12,415 bases of DNA from Betaproteobacteria bacterium (GTDB lineage Bacteria > Pseudomonadota > Gammaproteobacteria > Burkholderiales > Methylophilaceae). Below are positions 1 to 6,206 of the stretch, piece after piece (within the stretch, counting starts at the first letter, position 1; each line of letters begins with the position of its first letter). Position numbers and translations under genes: made by a program. Under the pieces are notes generated by a model, which worked only from the letters and a program-made list of their open reading frames with translations, did not search any database and was not told the origin of the DNA. Where the stretch lies: positions 1 to 12,415 of the forward strand of contig RFPQ01000011.1 of the NCBI GenBank assembly GCA_009926035.1, read 5' to 3'.

Positions 1-376
1 CACCAAGAGGGTACACATTGCCTAATTTGAGCGCTTCAGATTTGTTTTTCAGCATTTTTATAAGGCCGGGCTCATCTAGAATAGGGGTGGTATCTGGAGG
101 ACATACCATACCTGTAATACCACCAGCGTTTGCCGCTTTCATTTCACTTTCTAATGTCGATTTGTATTGATTGCCAGGCTCTCTTAAATTCAATTGAAGG
201 TCTATAATGCCTGGCATAACTATTTTTTTTGAGGCATCAATAATCTGTGTTGCTTTTTTTGGATCTACATTTTTATTTAATTCTGAAATTTTTCCATTCG
301 CGATCAAGACATCTAAATTTGCATCAATATTATTTTTTGGGTCAATTACCCGACCATTTTTTATTAAAATGCTCAT
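1..376 (-). CDS. pyrC': Dihydroorotase-like protein PyrC' (catalytically dead homologue), 3' part outside window
   Basis: Only the first ~125 codons lie in the window; the gene continues past the left edge. The translation begins [18 protein letters not shown], the usual N-terminal beta-sandwich of cyclic amidohydrolases, and reaches the segment [14 protein letters not shown] at residues 55-68. In active dihydroorotases this segment is D-x-H-x-H-x-R and the two His bind the catalytic zinc. Here they are Gln61 and Asn63, while Asp59 and Arg65 of the substrate pocket remain. Known family precedent: Pseudomonas and related proteobacteria encode such an inactive PyrC' directly after pyrB, where it acts as a structural partner of aspartate transcarbamoylase. 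The start ATG shares ATGA with the pyrB stop (4-nt overlap), which suggests translational coupling. An active dihydroorotase should be encoded elsewhere. Family assignment is firm; inactivity is inferred from the missing ligands. Confidence 0.9.
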   Translation of the reverse strand, partial: MSILIKNGRVIDPKNNIDANLDVLIANGKISELNKNVDPKKATQIIDASKKIVMPGIIDLQLNLREPGNQYKSTLESEMKAANAGGITGMVCPPDTTPILDEPGLIKMLKNKSEALKLGNVYPLG

Positions 377-1326
377 GAGTGTTGTCCTACTAAAATAGCC
401 ATCACAGCCATTCTTACCGCGATTCCAAAAGTAACTTGGGGAAGGATAACGGATTGCTCGCTATCCGCAACCGCTGAATCTATTTCTACGCCTCTATTCA
501 TTGGACCGGGGTGCATAACTATCGCATCTTTTTTTGCTAAGTCCAGTCGTGTTTGATTTAATCCGTAAGTTTTAAAATATTCTTCTTGAGAAGGAAGCAT
601 GACACCATCCATTCTCTCATTTTGAATCCTTAACATCATAATGACATCCACATCATTAAGCCCTTTATCGATATCATGAAATACATGAACACCTAATTTT
701 TCAATCTCATAAGGAAGTAATGTTTTGGGGGCAATCACTCTAATTTCAGGAACGCCAAGTATATTTAATGCGTGAATGTTGGATCGAGCAACTCTGGAAT
801 GCAAGATGTCTCCCACAATGGCCACTTTTAACTTATTAAAGTGAGTTTTATATTTTCTAATAGTAAAAGCATCTAGCAATCCCTGGGTGGGATGAGAGTG
901 ATTTCCATCACCCGCATTAATAATATGGATATTCGGCTTTACATGTGATGCAATAAAATGAGCGGCGCCAGATGATGAATGTCTTACAATAAAAATATCT
1001 GCATTCATGGCAATTAAGTTATTGATAGTGTCTAAGATCGTTTCGCCTTTAGATTGAGACGAGGTAGCTACATTTAAATTAATGACATCAGCAGAAAGTC
1101 TTTTGGCGGCAATTTCGAAAGTTGTTCTTGTTCTAGTACTATTTTCGAAGAAAACATTACATACTGTTTTTCCTCTTAATATAGGTACTTTCTTAACATC
1201 TCTCTCTCCTATCTTTAAAAATGACTCTGCCGTATCCAATATTTGAATAATTTTTTCTTTAGATAAACCCTCAATAGATAGAAGATGGTTTAAATTGCCT
1301 TTGCTATTCAGCTGTGGATTAAACAA
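373..1326 (-). CDS. pyrB: Aspartate carbamoyltransferase catalytic subunit
   Basis: Transfers the carbamoyl group from carbamoyl phosphate to L-aspartate, the committed step of de novo pyrimidine synthesis in the cytoplasm. The 317-residue protein carries the carbamoyl-phosphate loop [13 protein letters not shown], the lid loop SSQSKGET, the HSSSGAAHF segment, the [13 protein letters not shown] block and the C-terminal [10 protein letters not shown] motif, so it is full length and looks active. The start is TTG at 1326-1324: the N-terminus it gives ([20 protein letters not shown]) resembles betaproteobacterial PyrB, and AAGGAG lies just upstream in the minus strand. It overlaps the pyrR stop by 8 nt and the pyrC' start by 4 nt, so the genes are almost certainly co-translated. 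No pyrI-type regulatory subunit is seen. The adjacent PyrC' suggests a PyrB-PyrC' holoenzyme. Confidence 0.96.
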   Translation of the reverse strand: MFNPQLNSKGNLNHLLSIEGLSKEKIIQILDTAESFLKIGERDVKKVPILRGKTVCNVFFENSTRTRTTFEIAAKRLSADVINLNVATSSQSKGETILDTINNLIAMNADIFIVRHSSSGAAHFIASHVKPNIHIINAGDGNHSHPTQGLLDAFTIRKYKTHFNKLKVAIVGDILHSRVARSNIHALNILGVPEIRVIAPKTLLPYEIEKLGVHVFHDIDKGLNDVDVIMMLRIQNERMDGVMLPSQEEYFKTYGLNQTRLDLAKKDAIVMHPGPMNRGVEIDSAVADSEQSVILPQVTFGIAVRMAVMAILVGQHS

Positions 1327-1819
1327 GAGACTCCTTTAGCTGAAAGATAAATTTTTTATTCTCATCTAATTTAAGTTCTAAATGTTGGTTTTTATTTAGA
1401 CTAATTTTTTCAATATAAATCTGAGGTGAAATCGGAAGTTCTTGCTCGTTGCGATCGATTAAAACAGCTAATGTAATTTTTGCAGGTCTTCCATAGTCAA
1501 AAATTTCATTCATAGCAGCACGAACAGTTCTTCCAGTGGAAAATACATCATCAATAAGAATAATATGCTTATCATTAATTTCTGTATCAATTTTTGAGGG
1601 CTTATTTTTAACTTTTAACCCGCGACTTGAAAAATCATCCCTATAGAAAGATGTATCAATTGAACCTGTCGCGACATTATTTTTTAAACTAGGTAAAATC
1701 TTTTGAAGAATAAGTTCTCCGCCGCGCTGAACGCCAACGAGAACAGTCTTATCATCAATTAGGTCATTGATTTTATTTTTTAAGGTTTCTATAAGGTTTT
1801 CTGCGTTAGGGAGAGTCAT
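1319..1819 (-). CDS. pyrR: PyrR: pyrimidine regulator / uracil phosphoribosyltransferase family
   Basis: A 166-residue type I phosphoribosyltransferase. The PRPP-binding motif [17 protein letters not shown] is clear near residues 85-101, and [10 protein letters not shown] supplies the pyrophosphate loop. The [11 protein letters not shown] segment matches the PyrR flexible-loop region. Known for the family: PyrR makes UMP from uracil and PRPP, and in Gram-positive bacteria it binds pyr mRNA leaders to cause attenuation. In proteobacteria the RNA-binding role is less certain. It lies between ruvX (8-nt gap) and pyrB (8-nt overlap). The spacer in front of its ATG is A-rich with no good Shine-Dalgarno sequence, so it may depend on translation of ruvX. 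I see no canonical PyrR binding loop in the window. Confidence 0.93.
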   Translation of the reverse strand: MTLPNAENLIETLKNKINDLIDDKTVLVGVQRGGELILQKILPSLKNNVATGSIDTSFYRDDFSSRGLKVKNKPSKIDTEINDKHIILIDDVFSTGRTVRAAMNEIFDYGRPAKITLAVLIDRNEQELPISPQIYIEKISLNKNQHLELKLDENKKFIFQLKESLV

Positions 1820-1827
1820 TTTTTAAG

Positions 1828-2280
1828 TTAAATTTGATCAAGATAAGATTGTAAAATAATTTTTGCAGCTATTTGATCAATTAAAAGTTTCTTTTTCTTT
1901 AAATCAATTTTTTTATCTTTAACTTCATGGCTGGCTTCAATCGAAGTATAGCGCTCGTCAATAAGATGAGTCGGTAATGAGTATTTTTGTTCTAGTTGTT
2001 TAGCAAATTTTTTAGATAGATTTGTGACTTTATGTTCAGAGCCATCTACGTTAAATGGAACACCAACCACAATAGAGATAGGTTGCCACTCTTCTATAAT
2101 TTTTTGTATGGCTTCAAATTTTTGATTATTCGATGAAGAGTCGATGGTGATTAAAGCCTGGGCTGTCTTAGATATATTGTTTCCAACTGCAACGCCTATG
2201 CGCTTTTGTCCAAAATCAAACCCTATGACATTCCCTTCCTTTTCTTTGCTAGATTGATGATGATTTTCGTTAATTAACAT
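1828..2280 (-). CDS. ruvX: RuvX/YqgF family RNase H-fold nuclease
   Basis: Putative Holliday-junction resolvase homologue, known in E. coli (YqgF) to take part in 16S rRNA 5'-end maturation. The RNase H-like fold is shown by GFDFGQKRIGVAVG (Asp22 as first acidic residue), VVGVPFNVDGSEH, LIDERYTSIEA with the second acidic pair, and the C-terminal DQIAAKIILQSYL with a third Asp. The 150-residue length exceeds the usual ~135-140 because of a hydrophilic N-terminal extension of about 17 residues (MLINENHHQSSKEKEGN). No in-frame ATG, GTG or TTG start lies nearer the conserved core, so the ATG at 2280 is kept although no convincing Shine-Dalgarno precedes it. It is the first gene of the leftward ruvX-pyrR-pyrB-pyrC' run, an order common in betaproteobacteria. 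Confidence 0.93.
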   Translation of the reverse strand: MLINENHHQSSKEKEGNVIGFDFGQKRIGVAVGNNISKTAQALITIDSSSNNQKFEAIQKIIEEWQPISIVVGVPFNVDGSEHKVTNLSKKFAKQLEQKYSLPTHLIDERYTSIEASHEVKDKKIDLKKKKLLIDQIAAKIILQSYLDQI

Positions 2281-2293
2281 GGAAATTTTAATG

Positions 2294-2315
2294 AGCTTAA
2301 TTTTAAATTTAAGCT
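2294..2315. repeat. Inverted repeat in the ruvX 5' region
   Basis: The arms AGCTTAA (2294-2300) and TTAAGCT (2309-2315) are perfect reverse complements around an 8-nt AT-only loop. The element lies 14 to 35 nt ahead of the ruvX start codon. It has no U tract in either direction, so it is not a terminator. It could be an operator or a 5' leader hairpin that influences ruvX translation. Function is inference only. Confidence 0.35.
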
Positions 2316-2335
2316 AATGAAAGGGGTTTTTTTCG

Positions 2336-2362
2336 AAAAAAAAACTGACGTGAAGTCAGTTT
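2336..2362 (-). terminator. Intrinsic terminator after the riboflavin genes
   Basis: On the minus strand the arms AAACTGAC (2362-2355) and GTCAGTTT (2349-2342) form an 8-bp stem with a 5-nt loop and run into nine T residues (2344-2336). This is a standard rho-independent terminator for leftward transcription. It lies about 75 nt beyond the frame-corrected end of ribBX and 55 nt ahead of ruvX, so it most simply ends the ribE-ribBX transcript. The plus-strand reading has no T tract, so it acts in one direction. A possible leftward extended -10 (TGCTAAAAT, 2418-2410) upstream leaves room for a leader or attenuator role. Confidence 0.75.
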
Positions 2363-2409
2363 GACAGTGCACTTTAAAATTATTTTTTCTATAATTTTTC
2401 AATGCATCC

Positions 2410-2418
2410 ATTTTAGCA
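2410..2418 (-). promoter_or_regulatory. Possible extended -10 element, leftward
   Basis: The minus strand reads TGCTAAAAT, an extended -10 pattern (TG-N-TAAAAT, five of six hexamer matches). No good -35 lies at the right spacing, which is tolerated for extended -10 promoters. A transcript would start near 2403 and meet the terminator at 2336-2362 after roughly 45-70 nt, before reaching ruvX. It could serve the ruvX-pyr operon through a leader, make a short RNA, or be chance in AT-rich DNA. Confidence 0.25.
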
Positions 2419-2438
2419 TAAATTGTTAATAGCACATA

Positions 2439-3522
2439 TTAATTTTCTATGTAACCTGTAATTTCAAGGCCAAAACCAATCATGCTTGGCATTTTTCTTG
2501 GGGTAGATAGTAGTTTCATTTTTTTAACCCCCTAAATCCACTAATATTTGAGAACCAATCCCGTAATTTCTTAAATCATTATTGCTTTTTAGTGGGACAG
2601 TATTTTTTGTTTGCAAGATGCCTAAAAGATCATTTGTGTTTGTATTGTGATTGATAAAAATCAAGACACCACCATGCTCACTTATTTTTTTAATAGCCTT
2701 TAATGCATTCCATGAATGTTTTTTATCTTCCATATCCAAAAGGTCTATGACTGACAAAGGCTCATGAACTCTCACAATAGTTTCCTTATCTTTTTGAATT
2801 TCACCTTTTACAAGAACAATGTGACTTTCTTCTAAAATCTTATCTTTATATAAGATTAATTTCATTTCACCATAAGGCGTTAAGATATTTTTTTCGATTA
2901 ATTTTTCAATTAATTTCTCATTCTTTCTTCGATATTCAATGAGATCTGCAATCGTTCCAATCTTAATATTATGCTGCTCAGAAAATTTAATTAAATCTGG
3001 AAGTCTTGCCATATTTCCGTCTTCATTAAGAATTTCGCAAATTACTGATGCTGATTCTAAGCCTGCAAGATGAGCAAGATCACATCCGGCTTCGGTATGC
3101 CCAGCTCTTACAAGCACCCCACCTTTTTTCGATATCAATGGAAATATATGACCTGGTCTTACAATACTTTTTGAAGTAGCATTTTTATGGATAGCAGCCT
3201 TTATTGTAGTGGCTCTATCATTGGCTGAGATTCCTGTGGTAACACCCTCAGCTGCCTCAATAGATACTGTAAAATTAGTCCCTAAGCGAGTTTCGTTTTC
3301 TTGGACCATTAAGGGCAAATCGAGTATCTTGCACTTCTCTTCAGTTAGCGTAAGACAAATAAGGCCGCGTCCAAATTTAGACATAAAATTTATATGGTCT
3401 GAATTAGCAAACTCTGCACCAAGAACTAGATCGCCCTCATTTTCTCTATTTTCTTCATCTACAAGGATAACCATTTTGCCTTGCTTAATATCTTCAATAA
3501 TTTCAACTATCGGCCTGATCAT
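2439..3522 (-). CDS. ribBA: RibBX: 3,4-dihydroxy-2-butanone-4-phosphate synthase with degenerate GTP cyclohydrolase II domain; frameshifted near the 3' end
   Basis: The RibB domain (residues ~1-200) converts ribulose 5-phosphate to dihydroxybutanone phosphate for riboflavin synthesis. It shows DEENRENEGD at 22-31, TGISANDR at 96-103 and HTEAGCDLA at 142-150, so it looks active. The C-terminal half resembles GTP cyclohydrolase II (IVRVHEPLSVIDLLD, LRNYGIGSQIL) but lacks the zinc-binding Cys cluster, as in known RibBX proteins. The uninterrupted frame stops at 2524 after 332 residues, ending LVDLGG. Removing one G from the GGGGG run at 2532-2528 gives LGVKKMKLLSTPRKMPSM and so on to a TAA at 2441-2439, the conserved RibA/RibX tail, for a 360-residue protein. 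The span given is frame-corrected. The gene starts 7 nt after ribE ends and is surely co-transcribed with it. The cause of the frameshift (mutation, sequencing error or recoding) is open. Confidence 0.9.
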
Positions 3523-3529
3523 TTATTCT

Positions 3530-4117
3530 TTATTTTCTTTTGAGTATGTTTTCGAGGTATCTAGCAATCAAATCTATTTCAATATTAACTTCACTTCCCT
3601 TAGTTAAACGTCCCAAATTAGTTTCTTTTAAAGTAAAGGGAATGATATTTACCTTGAATTTATCGTCATTAATTGAATTTACCGTAAGACTTACTCCATT
3701 GATCGCAATAGATCCTTTTTCGGCGATAAATTTAAGTAGCTTTTTAGGTGGCTTTATTTCAAGAATCCAGCATTGGCTAGTGACTTTAATGTTTGTAATT
3801 TTTCCTATGCCATCAATATGACCTGTTACAAAATGACCACCCACTTTCCCATTAAATGAAAGCGCACTCTCTAAATTTACTAGAGACTTTTCGGTAAAGG
3901 TTATGGTTCTATTTAATGTTTCTTCGGACACATGAAATGTAAATTGATTTTTTTGTTTTTTTTGGATGGTGAGACATACACCATTTATACATATGCTGTC
4001 ACCCAGACTGCTTGCTTCCATTTGGCTTGGCTTATAAGCAATAGTAATGCGAACATCTTTTTTTAAAGATTCAATTTTTTTTATTAAGCCAATGGATTGA
4101 ATAATGCCTGTGAACAT
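3530..4117 (-). CDS. ribE: Riboflavin synthase, alpha chain
   Basis: Catalyses the dismutation of two 6,7-dimethyl-8-ribityllumazine molecules into riboflavin and a pyrimidine that is recycled. The 195-residue protein is two similar lumazine-binding barrels: the first has MFTGII at the extreme N-terminus, GDSICINGVCLTI and FHVSEETL; the second has GGHFVTGHIDGIG, GSIAINGVSLTV and IPFTLKETNL, and ends in IEIDLIARYLEN. MFTGII is the normal start, which fixes ATG at 4117. No Shine-Dalgarno precedes it; the minus strand reads CACCTT next to the ATG. It is the first gene of the leftward ribE-ribBX pair and stands head to head with lolC. The lumazine synthase gene ribH, often nearby in relatives, is not in this window. 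There is no room upstream for an FMN riboswitch. Confidence 0.96.
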   Translation of the reverse strand: MFTGIIQSIGLIKKIESLKKDVRITIAYKPSQMEASSLGDSICINGVCLTIQKKQKNQFTFHVSEETLNRTITFTEKSLVNLESALSFNGKVGGHFVTGHIDGIGKITNIKVTSQCWILEIKPPKKLLKFIAEKGSIAINGVSLTVNSINDDKFKVNIIPFTLKETNLGRLTKGSEVNIEIDLIARYLENILKRK

Positions 4118-4123
4118 AAGGTG

Positions 4124-4132
4124 ATTTTATCA
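4124..4132 (-). promoter_or_regulatory. Candidate extended -10 for ribE, leftward
   Basis: The 22-bp gap between the ribE and lolC starts reads TGATAAAAT on the minus strand, a TG-N-TAAAAT extended -10. Its start site would fall at about the A of the ribE ATG (4117), so the ribE mRNA may be leaderless, in line with the missing Shine-Dalgarno. No clear -35 is seen. The rightward lolC promoter must overlap the same few bases or lie inside ribE. Confidence 0.35.
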
Positions 4133-4139
4133 GATTAGA

Positions 4140-5435
4140 ATGTATAACCCTGATAAAATAAAACAAATGCCTTCACTTAATAAATACATACCTTTTGAAG
4201 TCTGGATTGCTTATAGATACATAAAATTTAAGCAGAAAAATAGCTTCATATCTTTTATTTCAACAACAAGTATGGTTGGCATAGCGCTTGGAGTTTCGGC
4301 GCTCATTATTATTATGTCTGTTATGAATGGTTTTCAAGATGAGCTCCGAAAAAGAATTCTAGGAGTAGCTTCCCACATTGAAATTACAAGCTCAAACAAT
4401 ACATTGGCTCATTGGGAAGATTTAACAAAAAAGCTCCAAGGAATTTCTGAGGTTAAAGGTTCTGCGCCTTATATAGACGGTCAGGGGATGTTGGTTAGTG
4501 AATATGGAAGCCAGGGAATTATGCTTCGCGGTATTGCATCAGAACTAGAAGGTAATGTTAATGACCTAGAAAGAAAAGTTAAGGTAGGCCATTTGTCTGA
4601 TTTAAAGGTCGGGACATTTAATATTATTCTGGGCATAGATGCTGCAAAGCAATTGGGCATTGTCGTTGGAGATAAAGTTAATATTTTAATTCCGCAAGGT
4701 TCTTATACCCCTGCAGGCACATTTCCTAGAATGCGACAATTTAATGTTGTGGGTATTTTTGAAGTCGGAATGTATGAGTATGACTCTGGAATGGCGTTAA
4801 TGAATTTAGAGGACGCTCAAAAGTTTCTTCAAATGCAAGATGCTGTTTCTGGCGTTAGAGTAAAAATTGATAATCTTTTTTTAGCGCCTGCAGTGGCTGA
4901 GAGATTGTCAAATAAACTTTCGGAATCAGGCCTTTTTTATGTGAGTGACTGGACAAAAAAGCATTCGAATTTTTTCTCTGCTGTGCAGATGGAAAAGAGA
5001 GTAATGTTTATCATTCTCATGTTAATTATTGCTGTTGCAGCATTTAATATTGTATCAACTTTGGTAATGGCAGTGACTGACAAAAGATCAGACATTGCAA
5101 TTCTTCGAACATACGGAGCAAAACCAAAAAGCATTCTGTTCATATTCATAATTCAAGGCTCTTTAATAGGCATCATTGGAACTATCGCCGGTGCATTTTT
5201 TGGAATTCTAATTTCACTTAATATTCATGCAATTGTCCCTTTTATTGAGCATTTATTTAATATTCAGTTTTTATCTAAAGATATTTATTATATTTCTGAA
5301 GTACCGTCTAAGCTTTTATTAACTGATGTGAGCGCTATCACTTCAATTTCTATTCTATTGTCTATTCTTGCAACGATTTACCCTAGTATAGAAGCATCTA
5401 GCACCTCCCCTGCTGAGGCGTTAAAGCATGACTAA
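4140..5435 (+). CDS. lolC: LolC/LolE family lipoprotein-releasing ABC transporter permease
   Basis: Inner-membrane permease that, with LolD, extracts outer-membrane lipoproteins and passes them to periplasmic LolA. The 431-residue protein has the MacB/Lol layout: one N-terminal membrane segment (about residues 36-62, SMVGIALGVSALIIIMSVM followed by NGFQDELR), a long periplasmic domain, and three C-terminal segments beginning near residue 287 (MFIILMLIIAVAAFNIVSTL). The family motif VTDKRSDIAILRTYGA and the final PAEALKHD are present. The start is ATG at 4140; a second in-frame ATG at 4167 also fits, and neither has a good Shine-Dalgarno. It overlaps lolD by 8 nt. Only one LolC/E-type gene is present here, with no second permease gene beside it, which suggests a homodimeric arrangement as described for LolF systems. 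Confidence 0.94.
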   Translation: MYNPDKIKQMPSLNKYIPFEVWIAYRYIKFKQKNSFISFISTTSMVGIALGVSALIIIMSVMNGFQDELRKRILGVASHIEITSSNNTLAHWEDLTKKLQGISEVKGSAPYIDGQGMLVSEYGSQGIMLRGIASELEGNVNDLERKVKVGHLSDLKVGTFNIILGIDAAKQLGIVVGDKVNILIPQGSYTPAGTFPRMRQFNVVGIFEVGMYEYDSGMALMNLEDAQKFLQMQDAVSGVRVKIDNLFLAPAVAERLSNKLSESGLFYVSDWTKKHSNFFSAVQMEKRVMFIILMLIIAVAAFNIVSTLVMAVTDKRSDIAILRTYGAKPKSILFIFIIQGSLIGIIGTIAGAFFGILISLNIHAIVPFIEHLFNIQFLSKDIYYISEVPSKLLLTDVSAITSISILLSILATIYPSIEASSTSPAEALKHD

Positions 5436-6105
5436 AAAATTACTTATAGCTTGTAAAAATTTATCTAAGTCATTTCCTAGCCTAGATGAAGAAATTATTA
5501 ATAAGTTGAATCTAAGTATTAATGAAGGTGACCATTCAGCTATTGTTGGAGTCTCTGGCTCTGGTAAAAGTACGCTTCTGCATCTAATGGCTGGGCTTGA
5601 AAAAGCCTCATCGGGCCAGGTAAAAATTTTAGATCAGGATATTGCATCTCTAACCCAGGATGATTTAGGTATTTTGAGAAATACGCATCTAGGTTTTGTG
5701 TATCAATTTCATCATTTACTTAGTGATTTTAACGCGATAGAAAATGTTGCGATGCCATTATTAATTAGAAGATATTCATACAAGTTAGCTTTTAATGAGG
5801 CTGAAGCACTTTTAAAAAAAATAGGGCTGAATAAAAGGCTAACTCATAAACCATATGAGTTATCCGGAGGTGAAAGGCAGAGGGTTGCAATCGCCAGATC
5901 TTTAATCACTAAGCCAAAATGTATTCTTGCAGATGAACCTACAGGAAATTTGGATGGAAAAACAGCGCATTTTGTATTTGATTTATTACTTGATTTAGCG
6001 AAAGAGAATCGTTCAACTCTAGTCTTAGTGACTCATGATAATCAGCTTGCATCAAAATTAAAGTTTCAATATAAATTAACCCAAGGAAAGCTTAAAAAAA
6101 TATAG
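5428..6105 (+). CDS. lolD: Lipoprotein-releasing ABC transporter ATP-binding protein LolD
   Basis: Cytoplasmic ATPase that powers lipoprotein extraction by the Lol permease. The 225-residue protein has all ABC ATPase elements: Walker A GVSGSGKST near residues 41-49, the Q-loop in VYQFHHLLSDFNAIENV (typical of LolD), signature LSGGERQRVAIARS near 145, Walker B CILADEPTGNLD near 166, and H-loop LVTHD. The ATG lies inside the last codons of lolC (shared AAGCATGACTAA, 8-nt overlap), so the two genes are translationally coupled and the proteins made in step. A weak GAGG sits about 10 nt upstream. After its stop lies a 101-bp spacer with a tandem repeat and no strong terminator. Confidence 0.95.
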   Translation: MTKKLLIACKNLSKSFPSLDEEIINKLNLSINEGDHSAIVGVSGSGKSTLLHLMAGLEKASSGQVKILDQDIASLTQDDLGILRNTHLGFVYQFHHLLSDFNAIENVAMPLLIRRYSYKLAFNEAEALLKKIGLNKRLTHKPYELSGGERQRVAIARSLITKPKCILADEPTGNLDGKTAHFVFDLLLDLAKENRSTLVLVTHDNQLASKLKFQYKLTQGKLKKI

Positions 6106-6172
6106 GTTGATTTAAGTAATTAACCGAATATTAAGATAAGTTGATTTAAACAATTAACTGAATATTAAGATA
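6106..6172. repeat. 34-bp-period imperfect tandem duplication upstream of exbB
   Basis: Two 33-base units at 6106-6138 and 6140-6172 differ at only three positions. Each contains an interrupted palindrome GTTGATT-N5-AATTAAC (arms complementary except one G/T position) and then GAATATTAAGATA. A third partial copy, GAATATTA, follows at 6173-6180. Each unit also holds the same promoter-like pair TTGATT-N16-TATTAA, four of six matches for each hexamer. The block fills most of the lolD-exbB spacer, so it is a good candidate for a duplicated operator or promoter of the exbB operon. No T tract follows the palindromes, so a terminator is unlikely. Confidence 0.75.
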
Positions 6173-6194
6173 GAATATTACCCATCAAATACTT

Positions 6195-6198
6195 GGAG
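6195..6198 (+). promoter_or_regulatory. Ribosome binding site of exbB
   Basis: GGAG lies 8 nt before the exbB ATG at 6207. It is one of the clearer Shine-Dalgarno sequences in the window and fixes the exbB start. Confidence 0.7.
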
Positions 6199-6206
6199 AA
6201 TTAGAT

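Noticed and set aside
207..398. Plus-strand open frame of 63 codons
   Set aside because: Lies antisense to the pyrC' start, whose own translation matches dihydroorotase homologues over its whole length.
2327..2342. Perfect palindrome TTTTTTTCGAAAAAAA
   Set aside because: It is made by the T tract of the terminator meeting a neighbouring A/T run; with only one CG step it is unlikely to be a separate functional site.
2274..2411. 45-codon minus-strand frame starting ATG GAT GCA and overlapping the ruvX start
   Set aside because: It runs straight through the terminator hairpin and T tract, its product (rich in Lys, Phe, Ser) matches nothing known, and it has no Shine-Dalgarno.
3209..3607. Plus-strand open frame of 132 codons
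   Set aside because: Antisense to ribBX and the end of ribE; the composition is that of a reverse shadow and no family is recognised.
3540..3821. Plus-strand open frame of 93 codons
   Set aside because: Antisense to ribE, which is conserved throughout.
4118..4139. FMN riboswitch upstream of the riboflavin genes
   Set aside because: Only 22 bp separate ribE from divergent lolC, far too little for the element, and none of its conserved segments is seen near ribBX either.
4937..5149. Minus-strand open frame of 70 codons
   Set aside because: Antisense to the conserved membrane domain of lolC.
6106..6206. Fur box or intrinsic terminator in the lolD-exbB spacer
   Set aside because: The repeats do not match the GATAATGATAATCATTATC pattern, and the palindromes are AT-only stems without a following T tract.
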